DNA of 64,000 nt. It comes from Allobosea sp. LC85 (GTDB taxonomy: Bacteria; Pseudomonadota; Alphaproteobacteria; Rhizobiales; Beijerinckiaceae). The position numbers and the translations under genes are program-made. Below, piece by piece: positions 41,204 to 50,592 of the stretch; the stretch's first letter is position 1, and the number at the start of each line of letters is the position of its first letter. The stretch spans positions 175,746 to 239,745 of the forward strand of contig NZ_JPKG01000004.1 of assembly GCF_000735605.1 (NCBI RefSeq). Reading direction: 5' to 3'. Under the pieces are notes generated by a model. It was not told where the DNA came from. It made no database searches and saw nothing but the letters and a program-made list of their open reading frames with translations.

Positions 41204-41926
41204 TCAGAGCGCATTCTTGGCGACGGCCTCGTCTTCCTGCCGCTGCCGTCTGATCAGGACTTCCTGTGCCGCCGAAACGAGGTGGCGACGCAGCGCGTTT
41301 TCCGCAGTCTTGGCATCCTGATCCAGGATCGCGTCGACGATCTGCTGATGCTCGCGGCAGGATCGCTTGACGCGTCCCTTGTCCTTGAGCTGGAATTTGC
41401 GGAACGGCGCGAGTTTCAGCCGTAGCGTCTGGGCAACCGTGATCAGGTCGCTGTTATGGCTGCCCTGGAAGAGAAGGCTGTGAAACCGCGTATTGAGCTC
41501 GTTGTAGCCATCGAGGTCGCCCTCGTCGGCCAGCGCGTTCATCTGGCGGTGCAGGCCTTCGAGTTCGGCCCGCTCCCGCATCGTCATCCGATGGGAGGAG
41601 AGCCGGCCGCAGGTTGCCTCGAGCTCGGCCATGGCCTCGAACATTTCGTCGATGCGCTCTGTGGAGATCTGCATCACGACCACGCCCTTATAGGGCTCGC
41701 GCTCGGCCAGTCCTCGCCCGCACAGGATATGCAAGGCTTCCCGGACCGGCGTGCGCGACACGCCGAACTGCAGGGCGATCGACGCTTCATCGAGCCGCGA
41801 GCCGGCCGGAATTTCGCCGTTGATGACGGCCTCTTCCAGCTGTTCGGCGATGAAATCACTGCGGTTTTTCTTGGTGGCGGCCGGCACGTCCGGCATCACG
41901 CGTTCCCCGATTTCCAAGTCCGCCAT
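41204..41926 (-). CDS. GntR-family regulator with FCD domain
   Basis: This protein of about 240 residues has a GntR winged helix (IPAGSRLDEASIALQFGVSRTPVREALHIL) and an all-helical FCD ligand domain with the usual metal-binding positions (for example RFHSLLFQGSHN and a late REHQQIVDAI). FadR-subfamily regulators with FCD often sense carboxylates. It is divergent from the gamma-glutamyltransferase/Dpp operon and very likely controls it. The start is uncertain: ATG at 41926, ATG at 41896 and TTG at 41956 are all in frame. Confidence 0.88.
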   Translation of the reverse strand: MADLEIGERVMPDVPAATKKNRSDFIAEQLEEAVINGEIPAGSRLDEASIALQFGVSRTPVREALHILCGRGLAEREPYKGVVVMQISTERIDEMFEAMAELEATCGRLSSHRMTMRERAELEGLHRQMNALADEGDLDGYNELNTRFHSLLFQGSHNSDLITVAQTLRLKLAPFRKFQLKDKGRVKRSCREHQQIVDAILDQDAKTAENALRRHLVSAAQEVLIRRQRQEDEAVAKNAL

Positions 41927-41978
41927 TCCCAAATCCACCCCCTCGACTGATCCCAAGGATTACACAATCCTGTTGCAT

Positions 41979-41988
41979 TGTGGACAAA
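41979..41988. promoter_or_regulatory. Possible FCD-GntR operator (TTGT-GG-ACAA)
   Basis: A short inverted repeat, TTGT and ACAA around GG, lies in the AT-rich part of the spacer between the FCD regulator and the gamma-glutamyltransferase gene. It resembles the TGT/ACA-type half-sites of FadR-like regulators. The evidence is weak. Confidence 0.3.
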
Positions 41989-42126
41989 AAATATACAAAA
42001 CGAGCCGCTCCCGCATGAGCTGCGGCACAAAATCCTGAGGCTTGTCTATCATCCCCCGCGTGGATCTCCGGCCTTTTCGACACGCTCCGTCAGCGGTCGC
42101 AATCAGCTGGAAATGAGGAATTTGAC

Positions 42127-43959
42127 ATGACATTTACGACGCGACCGGAACTCAGGGGCACATTCGGAGCCGTTTCCTCGACGCATTGGCTTGCTTCGAC
42201 CGTCGGCATGTCCATCCTGGAAAAGGGGTTCACGGCCTTTGATGCCGCGGTCGCTACCGGTTTTGTCCTGCAGATCGTCGAGCCGCATCTCAACGGCCCC
42301 GCCGGCGAGGTGCCGATCATCGTGACTCCGGCCGGCGCCGCTGCGCCGACCGTCATCTGCGGGCAGGGGCCGTCCCCTGCGAGGGCGACCATCAAGCATT
42401 TCAAGGAGCTCGGCCTCGATATCATTCCAGGCACCGGCCTGCTCGCCGCCTGCATTCCCGGCGCGTTCGGCGCCTGGCTGACGCTGCTGCGTGACTACGG
42501 CACGGCCGAGCTCGAAGACGTGCTGGCGCCGGCGATCTATTACGCCCGGACCGGCCACCCCCTGGTGCCTCGCATCGCCCGGACGATCGCGTCGATGCGC
42601 GAGCTCTTCGAGACCCACTGGCCGAGCTCCGCCGAACTCTACCTGCCGGGCGGCGTCGCGCCTGAGTCCGGCAAGCTGTTCCGCAATCCGCAGATCGCTG
42701 CGCTTTACCAGCAGATCCTCGACCACGCGAAATCGGGTGGGAGTCGCGAGGCGCGCATCAATGCGGCGCTCGACTTCTGGTATCGCGGCCCGGTCGCCGA
42801 GCGGATCGAGGAATTCTGCGCCACGCAAGAGGTCTGGGACGTCTCGGGCCGTCGTCACAAGGGCCTGATCACCGCCCAGGACATGGCCGACTATCAGCCG
42901 CAGATCGAAAAGCCGGTCTCCGTAACCTATGGCGATTGCGAGGTCTTCAAGTGCGGGCCGTGGTCGCAAGGGCCCGTCCTGCTGCAGATGCTGCAGATCC
43001 TCAAGGGCACGGATATCGCCGATCTCGATCCGACGAGCGCCGATTTCGTGCATCTCGTCGTCGAGACAGCCAAGCTCGCGATGGCCGACCGCGATTCCTG
43101 GTATGGCGACAGTTCCGATGTGCCGATGAAGGCGCTGCTCTCCTCCGGCTATGCCGATATCCGGCGGGCGCTGATTACCGGTACAGCCTCCATGGACGTC
43201 CTCCCCGGCTCTCCGGAAGGCCGCAATCCCAACCTGCCGCCGCTGCGCACAGTCGGCACCATTGCGCAGCCCGGCCTTGGCGGCGGCGAACCGACGGTCG
43301 CCCGCGAGACCAAGCTGCCGAATGACCGGCAGGGCGAACCCGCATTGACCCGCGAAGGCGCGCAGCGCGGCGACACGGTGCAGGTCAGCGCCGTCGACCG
43401 CTGGGGCAATATGGTGTCGGCAACGCCGTCCGGCGGCTGGTTCCAGTCAAGCCCCGTCATTCCCGGCCTAGGCTTCAGCCTGACGACCCGCGCGCAGATG
43501 TTCTGGCTTGAAGAGGGCCTGAACTCCAGCCTGGTGCCGTCGAAGCGGCCGCGCACGACCCTGACCCCGTCGACCGTCTACCGGGATGGCCAGCCCTATA
43601 TGGCCTTCGGCACGCCGGGCGGCGATCAGCAGGATCAATGGCAGCTGATCATGCTGCTGCGTCATCTCCACAAGGGCATGAACCTGCAGGAGGCGATCGA
43701 CGCGCCGTCCTTCCATACCGACCACCTGGCGAGCTCCTTCTGGCCGCGCGAGATCAGCTTTGGCGCGATCACGCTCGAATCCCGCTTCCCCGAAGCGGTC
43801 CGTGACGACCTGGCGGCGAGGGGCCACAAGATCACCGTCGGCGACGCCTGGTCCGAAGGGCGCCTGTCGGCGGTTGCCCGCGAGATGGATGGCGACATGC
43901 AGTTGGTGAAGGCCGGCGCCAATCCGCGCGGCGTCCAGGGTTATGCGGTCGCCCGCTGA
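42127..43959 (+). CDS. Gamma-glutamyltransferase-family protein, without signal peptide
   Basis: This 610-residue Ntn-hydrolase is made as one chain and should self-cleave before the nucleophile Thr417 in RGDTVQVSAVDRWGNMV, giving a large and a small subunit. Other family stretches are TPSGGWFQSS, LVPSKRPRTTLTPS and MAFGTPGGDQQDQW. It transfers or hydrolyses gamma-glutamyl groups, or acts as a related acylase. The N-terminus (TFTTRPELRGTFGAVSS) has no signal peptide, so it should be cytoplasmic, unlike the usual periplasmic Ggt. It heads a dipeptide-type ABC operon, fitting hydrolysis after uptake. Confidence 0.85.
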   Translation: MTFTTRPELRGTFGAVSSTHWLASTVGMSILEKGFTAFDAAVATGFVLQIVEPHLNGPAGEVPIIVTPAGAAAPTVICGQGPSPARATIKHFKELGLDIIPGTGLLAACIPGAFGAWLTLLRDYGTAELEDVLAPAIYYARTGHPLVPRIARTIASMRELFETHWPSSAELYLPGGVAPESGKLFRNPQIAALYQQILDHAKSGGSREARINAALDFWYRGPVAERIEEFCATQEVWDVSGRRHKGLITAQDMADYQPQIEKPVSVTYGDCEVFKCGPWSQGPVLLQMLQILKGTDIADLDPTSADFVHLVVETAKLAMADRDSWYGDSSDVPMKALLSSGYADIRRALITGTASMDVLPGSPEGRNPNLPPLRTVGTIAQPGLGGGEPTVARETKLPNDRQGEPALTREGAQRGDTVQVSAVDRWGNMVSATPSGGWFQSSPVIPGLGFSLTTRAQMFWLEEGLNSSLVPSKRPRTTLTPSTVYRDGQPYMAFGTPGGDQQDQWQLIMLLRHLHKGMNLQEAIDAPSFHTDHLASSFWPREISFGAITLESRFPEAVRDDLAARGHKITVGDAWSEGRLSAVAREMDGDMQLVKAGANPRGVQGYAVAR

Positions 43960-43970
43960 CTCCAACGAGA

Positions 43971-44006
43971 CAAGCATTCCAGAACAGGCAAGCATTCCTG
44001 AACAGG
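43971..44006 (+). repeat. Two-copy 18-bp direct repeat before the binding-protein gene
   Basis: CAAGCATTCCAGAACAGG at 43971-43988 is followed directly by a second copy at 43989-44006 with one mismatch. The second copy ends at the Shine-Dalgarno of the binding-protein gene (ATG at 44018). It looks like a replication-slippage duplication of the ribosome-binding region. Confidence 0.85.
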
Positions 44007-44017
44007 AGAGGGGACTA

Positions 44018-45541
44018 ATGATGAGACCGACTTACCTGGCACTCGCAGCCAGCCTGGCGCTCGGCGGCATGGCCGTGACAGTGGCCCCCGCCGCCGCCCA
44101 GTCCGTTCTCAAGATCGGCCTGCAGGACGATCCCGATACGCTGGACCCGGTTTCCAACTGGAGCTTCGTCGGCCGCCACGTCCTGCAATCGCTCTGCGAC
44201 AAGATCGTCGATATCGACCAGAACGGCAAAATCATTCCGATGCTGGCGACACGCTGGGAGTGGAGCCCCGACAGCACCGCGCTGACCCTGACGCTGCGCA
44301 GCGACGCCGTCTTCCACGATGGGACCAAGGTCGACGCCGCGGCGATCAAGTACAACCTGGAGCGCGCGCTGACCTCGGGCATCTCGCGGCGCAAGGCTGA
44401 GATCAGCGCGATCAAGACCGTCGAAGCCGTCGATCCGACCACCGTCAAGATCAGCCTCAAGGAGCCTTCGGTCCCGCTGCTCGCCGCGCTCAGCGACCGT
44501 GCCGGCATGATCGTCAGCCCGGCGGCCGGCGCGAAGCTCGGCGACAAGTTCACCGATGCGCCGGTCTGCTCCGGCCCCTACAAATTCATGGAGCGCGTGG
44601 TCCAGGACCGCATCGTCCTCGAAAAGTTCCCGCACTATTACGATGCGGCGAAGTATAAGTTCGATCGATTGATCTATCGCGGCATGCCGGATTCGAACGT
44701 CCGCCTGCTGAACCTGCGCTCCGGCCAGCTTGACCTGATCGAGCGCCTGGCTGCGACCGACGTGGATGCCGTCAAGGCCGACAAGGCCCTGGCCGTCGAC
44801 CCTGTCGTCGGCCTCGGCTATTACGGCATCACCTTCAGCATCGGTGGCGATGGCGCCAGCCTCGACGCCGGCAAGAAGGCCGCGATCCGCGAAGCCTTCA
44901 GCCTCGCGATCGATCGCCAGGCCATCAGCAATGTCGTCTTCGACGGCCAGGCCAGCATCGGCAATCAGCCGTTCCCGCCGTCGAGCCCGTTCTACGACAA
45001 GAAATTCCCGGTTCCGGCCCGTGACCTTGACGCGGCCAAGAAGAAGATGGCGGAGGCCGGCGTGAAGTCGGTCAACCTGGAATTGCTCGTTCCGACCGAT
45101 GCCGAACGCCAGCAGGTCGCGCAGCTCATCCAGGCGATGGTTCAGGACATCGGCATCAAGGTTTCGATCAAGCCGACCGAACTGATGACGCTGCTCGACA
45201 TCGCCCGCCAAGGCAAGTTCCAGTCCCATCTCGTCGGCTGGAGCGGCCGCGTCGATCCCGACCTGAACGTCACGCCGATGCTCTCCTGCGGCGCCGCGAC
45301 GAACGACGCCAAATATTGCAACGAGACGCTCGACGCGATCCTCGCCAAAGCCCGGTCGCTCGGGGACCCCGCTGCGCGCCAGGCCGAATACGCCAAGGCG
45401 ATCGCGATCCTGCTCAAGGACCTGCCGATCGTTTATCTCTACCACTCGCAGTGGATCTTCGCGCACAGCTCCAAGATCACCGGCTTCAAGCCTGCTCCGG
45501 ATGGCATCATCCGCCTGGCTGACGTCAGCCGCAAAAACTGA
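44018..45541 (+). CDS. ABC transporter substrate-binding protein, family 5 (DppA-like)
   Basis: This 507-residue periplasmic binding protein has a signal peptide ending near APAAAQSV, followed by VLKIGLQDDPDTLDPVSNWS, typical of family 5 peptide/opine binders. Later blocks are WEWSPDSTALTLTLRSDAVFHDG, VCSGPYKFME and AFSLAIDRQAISNVV. It delivers peptides or similar compounds to the DppBC-like permeases. The start is the first of two adjacent ATGs behind ACAGGAGAGGGG. The 18-bp repeat upstream and a 19-bp triple repeat at its end are unusual. Confidence 0.9.
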   Translation: MMRPTYLALAASLALGGMAVTVAPAAAQSVLKIGLQDDPDTLDPVSNWSFVGRHVLQSLCDKIVDIDQNGKIIPMLATRWEWSPDSTALTLTLRSDAVFHDGTKVDAAAIKYNLERALTSGISRRKAEISAIKTVEAVDPTTVKISLKEPSVPLLAALSDRAGMIVSPAAGAKLGDKFTDAPVCSGPYKFMERVVQDRIVLEKFPHYYDAAKYKFDRLIYRGMPDSNVRLLNLRSGQLDLIERLAATDVDAVKADKALAVDPVVGLGYYGITFSIGGDGASLDAGKKAAIREAFSLAIDRQAISNVVFDGQASIGNQPFPPSSPFYDKKFPVPARDLDAAKKKMAEAGVKSVNLELLVPTDAERQQVAQLIQAMVQDIGIKVSIKPTELMTLLDIARQGKFQSHLVGWSGRVDPDLNVTPMLSCGAATNDAKYCNETLDAILAKARSLGDPAARQAEYAKAIAILLKDLPIVYLYHSQWIFAHSSKITGFKPAPDGIIRLADVSRKN

Positions 45542-45589
45542 GCTGGCACCCAAGAACTGAGCCGGAACCCAAGAACTGAGCCGGTAGCA
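45533..45589 (+). repeat. Three-copy 19-bp tandem repeat spanning the binding-protein stop codon
   Basis: Three consecutive 19-bp units start at 45533, 45552 and 45571, of the form AAGAACTGAGCCGGAACCC with a few changes. The first unit contains the TGA stop of the binding-protein gene; the last reaches to within 10 bp of the dppD start. They lengthen the spacer to about 56 bp. Confidence 0.85.
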
Positions 45590-45597
45590 AGGACGCG

Positions 45598-46610
<1,013 letters not shown>

Positions 46611-46614
<4 letters not shown>

Positions 46615-47732
46615 TCCAGAGCCCCTCCCGCTCCTCGGTCGGCAAGCCGATCCTCGAAGCCCGCGGCCTCGGCCGGACCTTCGTCGTCAAGCGCTCGCTG
46701 CTCGGCCGCCCGCTCGCGTCTGTCGGTGCCGTCGATGACGTGACCCTGTCGCTGATGCCGGGCGAGACGCTGGCCATCGTCGGCGAATCCGGTTGTGGCA
46801 AGTCGACGCTCGGCCGCCTCCTGATGCGTCTGATCGAGCCCAGCACCGGCGAGGTCTTCATCGACGGGCAGAACGTCACCCATGCCAGCCATGGGGCGAT
46901 GCTCGCGCAGCGCCGGCATGTGCAGCTGATCTTCCAGGACCCGTATGCCTCGCTCAATCCGCGCATGACGATCGCCCAGACGATTGCCGAGCCGCTGATG
47001 CTGCACGACATCGTGCCGGCCGGTCAGCGCGCCAGGCGCGTGGCGGAGCTGCTGGAGATGGTCGGCCTGCGCCCGGAACAGGCGAGCCGCTATCCCCATG
47101 AATTCTCCGGCGGCCAGCGCCAGCGCGTGGTCATCGCCAGAGCGCTCGCGTCCGAACCGAAGGCGATCATCTGCGACGAGGCGGTGTCGGCCCTCGATGT
47201 CTCGATCCAGGCGCAGATCCTCAACCTGTTGAAGAACCTGCAGAAGCGGCTCGGCATTGCCTTCGTCTTCATCTCGCACGATCTCGGCGTCGTGAAGCAC
47301 ATCGCCGATCGCGTCGCCGTGATGTATCTCGGCAAGGTCGTCGAGATGGGCACGTCCGAAGAGATCTTCGCCGCGCCGCGCCACCCCTATACGCGGGCGC
47401 TGCTCTCGGCCATTCCGGTCGCGGCGCCGCCGAGCCGCCAGCGCTCGCGCGCGGCCAGGCTGCACGGCGACCTTCCGAGCCCGCTTTCGCCGCCTGAGGG
47501 ATGCCGGCTGCATACCCGCTGTCCCCATGCGCGGCCGGACTGCAAGAGCGTGAGCATGACGCTCGAGGTCGAGGCGAGCGGCCATGCCAATGCCTGTGCC
47601 TTCTGGCGCGAACTGCCGGCCCAGGATGCAGCCGAGATTGCGCGTGAACCGCGCAATCCGAAGCTCGAAAAGCTGTTCGCGGCCTTCGAGGCCATGGCCG
47701 CGCGGCCGGCCCAGACCGTGACGGGAGGCTGA
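46611..47732 (+). CDS. Oligopeptide ABC transporter ATP-binding protein (DppF-like)
   Basis: This 373-residue ATPase has Walker A VGESGCGKST, signature FSGGQRQRVVIARAL, Walker B AIICDEAVSALD and H-loop ISHDLGVV. The C-terminal domain has CRLHTRCPHARPDC. It is the partner of the DppD-like ATPase. The start at 46611 is fixed by the 4-bp overlap with the dppD stop and by family length. The permease gene follows 5 bp later. Confidence 0.92.
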
Positions 47733-47737
47733 TACCC

Positions 47738-48679
47738 ATGTCTTCACTTCTCGCGCGCCGCCTGCTGCAACTCCTCCCGACGGTCATCCTCCTGTCGATG
47801 ATCATCTTTTCGCTGCAGCATCTCCTGCCGGGCGATCCGGCGCTGGTGCTCGCCGGCGAGAATCCGGACGAAGCGACGCTCGCCGCCATCCGCGCCCAGT
47901 ATCACCTCGATCAGCCCCTGGTCGTCCAGTATCTCTACTGGCTGAAGGGCGTGGTGACCGGCGATCTCGGCGAATCCATGCGCCATAACCGCCCCGTCCT
48001 CGAGCTGATCCTGCTCAAGCTGCCGGTGACGCTGCAACTGGCGGTCATGGGCATCGTGATCGCGCTCGTGGCCGGCATCACGGCGGGCGTCATCTCGGCC
48101 CTGCGCCCGAACAGCGCCGTCGACTATGCCACCAATGTCGCGTCGCTCGCCGGCATCTCGGTGCCGAATTTCTGGCTCGGCATCATGCTCATCCTGTTCT
48201 TCTCCGTCTATCTCGGCTGGTTGCCGGCGTCGGGCTTCGTCAGCCCCTGGGAGGACCTGAGGATGAACCTCGCGACGACGACCATGCCCGCCTGCGTGCT
48301 CGGCACCGCGATCGCCGGCGTCATCATGCGCCACACCCGCGGCGCGATGCTCCAGGCGCTCGAAAGCGATTACGTTCGCACCGCGCGCGCCAAGGGCCTC
48401 AGCGAATGGGTCGTCGTGTTCAAGCATGCGATGCGCAATGCGCTGACGCCGATCATCACGCTTGGCGCGCTCGAATTCGGCGCGCTTTTGTCCGGCGCGG
48501 TCCTGACGGAGCAGATCTTCACGATCCCGGGCTTCGGAAAGCTGATCGTCGATGCCGTCTTCACCCGCGATTATCCCGTGGTGCAGGGCGTCGTGCTCGT
48601 GACCTCGCTCTTCTACATCGTCCTCAACCTGCTGGCCGACATCGGATACATCCTCGTCAACCCAAGACTGAGAAGCTGA
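47738..48679 (+). CDS. Oligopeptide ABC transporter permease (DppB-like)
   Basis: This 313-residue permease has the DppB N-terminus (RRLLQLLPTVILLSMIIFSLQHLLPGDPA), the long periplasmic loop LKGVVTGDLGESMRHNRPV, and the contact loop ARAKGLSEWVVVFKHAMRNAL. Six membrane helices are predicted. It pairs with the DppC-like protein encoded 3 bp downstream. Confidence 0.92.
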   Translation: MSSLLARRLLQLLPTVILLSMIIFSLQHLLPGDPALVLAGENPDEATLAAIRAQYHLDQPLVVQYLYWLKGVVTGDLGESMRHNRPVLELILLKLPVTLQLAVMGIVIALVAGITAGVISALRPNSAVDYATNVASLAGISVPNFWLGIMLILFFSVYLGWLPASGFVSPWEDLRMNLATTTMPACVLGTAIAGVIMRHTRGAMLQALESDYVRTARAKGLSEWVVVFKHAMRNALTPIITLGALEFGALLSGAVLTEQIFTIPGFGKLIVDAVFTRDYPVVQGVVLVTSLFYIVLNLLADIGYILVNPRLRS

Positions 48680-48682
48680 CCT

Positions 48683-49564
48683 GTGCCGACGATCTCGGAA
48701 TCCAAGCCCTCGACCAATCCCGTCGCGAACTTTTTTCGCGGCCGGCTGTGGCGGCGCCTGTCGAAGCGCAAGAGCGCGCTGGTCGGTCTCGCCGTCGTGC
48801 TGCTCATGGTGTTCGTCGCCGTCTTCGCGCCGCTGCTGGCGCCCTACGACCCGACGGCGCAGAGCTGGACTGCGGTGCGCAAGGCACCCTCCGCCGCGCA
48901 TTGGTTCGGGACTGACGAAGCCGGCCGCGACATGCTTTCGCGCATCATCTGGGGGGCAAGGGCCTCGCTGCTGGCCGGGCTGACCTCGGTCGGCATCGCC
49001 ATGGCAATCGGCGTGCCGCTCGGGCTCGCCGCGGGCTTTCTCGGCGGCCTCGTCGACGGCTTCATCAGCCGCTTCACCGATGCGATGCTGGCCTGCCCGT
49101 TCCTCATCCTCGCGATCGCGCTCGCGGCCTTCCTCGGGCCCAGCCTGACGAATGCGATGCTGGCGATCGGCATCACCGCCATGCCGCTCTTCATCCGCCT
49201 GACGCGCGGCCAGGTGCTGTCGATCAAGGCGGAAGAATATGTCGAGGCGGCAAGCGCGGTGGGCAATCCGCAATGGCGCATCGCGGTGCGTCACATCCTG
49301 CCGAACATCCTGCCGCAGCTTATGGTCCAGGCGACGCTGACGATCGCCGCGGCGATCATCGCGGAAGCGAGCATGTCCTTTCTCGGCCTCGGCCTTCAGC
49401 CGCCGGCGCCATCCTGGGGCTCGATGCTGAATTCGGCTCAGCGCTTCCTGAGCAATGCGCCCTGGATGGCGCTCTGGCCCGGCATCGCCATCTTCGCGAC
49501 GGTGCTCTCGTTCAACCTGCTCGGCGACGGCCTGCGCGACGCGCTCGACCCGCGCTCGCGCTGA
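48683..49564 (+). CDS. Oligopeptide ABC transporter permease (DppC-like)
   Basis: This 293-residue permease has an N-terminal OppC_N segment (LSKRKSALVGLAVVLLMVFVAVF), then APYDPTAQ and HWFGTDEAGRDMLSRIIWGAR, both typical of DppC. The contact loop is EAASAVGNPQWRIAVRHILPN. The end FNLLGDGLRDALDPRSR is also typical. It starts at a GTG. It is the last gene of the first peptide-type operon; the next gene is on the other strand. Confidence 0.92.
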   Translation: MPTISESKPSTNPVANFFRGRLWRRLSKRKSALVGLAVVLLMVFVAVFAPLLAPYDPTAQSWTAVRKAPSAAHWFGTDEAGRDMLSRIIWGARASLLAGLTSVGIAMAIGVPLGLAAGFLGGLVDGFISRFTDAMLACPFLILAIALAAFLGPSLTNAMLAIGITAMPLFIRLTRGQVLSIKAEEYVEAASAVGNPQWRIAVRHILPNILPQLMVQATLTIAAAIIAEASMSFLGLGLQPPAPSWGSMLNSAQRFLSNAPWMALWPGIAIFATVLSFNLLGDGLRDALDPRSR

Positions 49565-49645
49565 CCAACGCGGCGCCTCGCTCTCGCTTCATGCGGGGCG
49601 GGCGCGAGGGCCGTCCGCTTAACGGCCGCGAGCGGGGAATGGTCC

Positions 49646-50455
49646 CTACCGCACCTCGTTGATGTAAGCATGCGCGCGCGTGCTGGCGCGGTGCGAGCCC
49701 AGAATGGTCGGCACTCCGGCCTGGTCATAGGCGACCTCGTCGATGGCCAGCACCGCTTCGGGCCCGGCGAGATCGAGGAGGGCGATGTCCTCGTCATTGG
49801 CGAGCTCGGCCGTGATCTGCTCGCGAACCGCCGAGATGCGGATGCCGTAGCGCTCGAGCAGATGGAGATAGAGCAGCGGCGGCAGCTCTGCCGGCTCGCG
49901 CGGAAGATCGGGGACCCGTTCTTCCGCCAGCAGCAACTTGTCATGCATCACCGGGCGGCCGTCCGCGTGCCGGATGCGATGGATCGCGACGACACCGCCA
50001 GCTTTGATCTGCAGGCGCTGGTCCTGCTCGGGTGTGGCCGGCCGCGTCTCGACCGTCAGGAATTGGCTGGTCGACCGCACCAGGCTGCCGTCGGCCCGGT
50101 GGAGACGGAAATACTGGAAGAAGAAGCGCAGCGAGTGATGCGGCGCGCGTCCGGTGACGACCGTGCCGGTCTTGCGTCGGCGTGACAGCAAACCCTCGGC
50201 GACCAGGTCGCTCATCGCCCGGCGCACCGTGCCGACAGCGATCCCGAACCCCTGGGCCAATGCCGTTTCGTTGGGCAACACCATGCCGGGTTGCCATTCC
50301 CCGACGAGGATCGCCTCCGACATATGTCGCTTCACCCGTTCATAGAGCGGCGCGGAATCGAGGGAGACGAGGTTCGGCAGCGTGGACGCCAGGCTGCCGC
50401 CGCTGATCAATCCCGCGGCAGGGGCGGTCGCTTTTTTGGCATTGACAGGAGGCAT
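49646..50455 (-). CDS. GntR-family regulator with UTRA domain (HutC subfamily)
   Basis: This 269-residue regulator has a winged helix (GMVLPNETALAQGFGIAVGTVRRAMSDLVAEG) and a C-terminal UTRA effector domain with VVAIHRIRHADGRPVMHDKLLLAEERVP. HutC-type regulators sense small metabolites. It is divergent from the second peptide-type operon, which it probably controls, and converges with the first. I chose the start at 50455; an upstream in-frame extension would run across the operator-like palindrome at 50475-50487. Confidence 0.9.
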   Translation of the reverse strand: MPPVNAKKATAPAAGLISGGSLASTLPNLVSLDSAPLYERVKRHMSEAILVGEWQPGMVLPNETALAQGFGIAVGTVRRAMSDLVAEGLLSRRRKTGTVVTGRAPHHSLRFFFQYFRLHRADGSLVRSTSQFLTVETRPATPEQDQRLQIKAGGVVAIHRIRHADGRPVMHDKLLLAEERVPDLPREPAELPPLLYLHLLERYGIRISAVREQITAELANDEDIALLDLAGPEAVLAIDEVAYDQAGVPTILGSHRASTRAHAYINEVR

Positions 50456-50474
50456 GAGGCTGAGTCCTATTTCT

Positions 50475-50487
50475 ATATAGTTTATAT
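50475..50487. promoter_or_regulatory. ATATA-N3-TATAT palindrome, candidate UTRA-GntR operator
   Basis: This perfect 5-bp inverted repeat lies in a strongly AT-rich patch, 20 bp upstream of the regulator start, facing the divergent M20 peptidase operon. AT-rich palindromes are typical HutC-family sites. No other candidate is seen in the spacer. Confidence 0.4.
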
Positions 50488-50592
50488 GAAAGATGCTTGA
50501 GCGCCAATGGCCATGCACTCCGCCACCGCCGCCATCTCCATGGCAGATCGCGTCCGCGCCGCCCAGCCGCTGCGCCAGGGCAGGGCGGTCCG

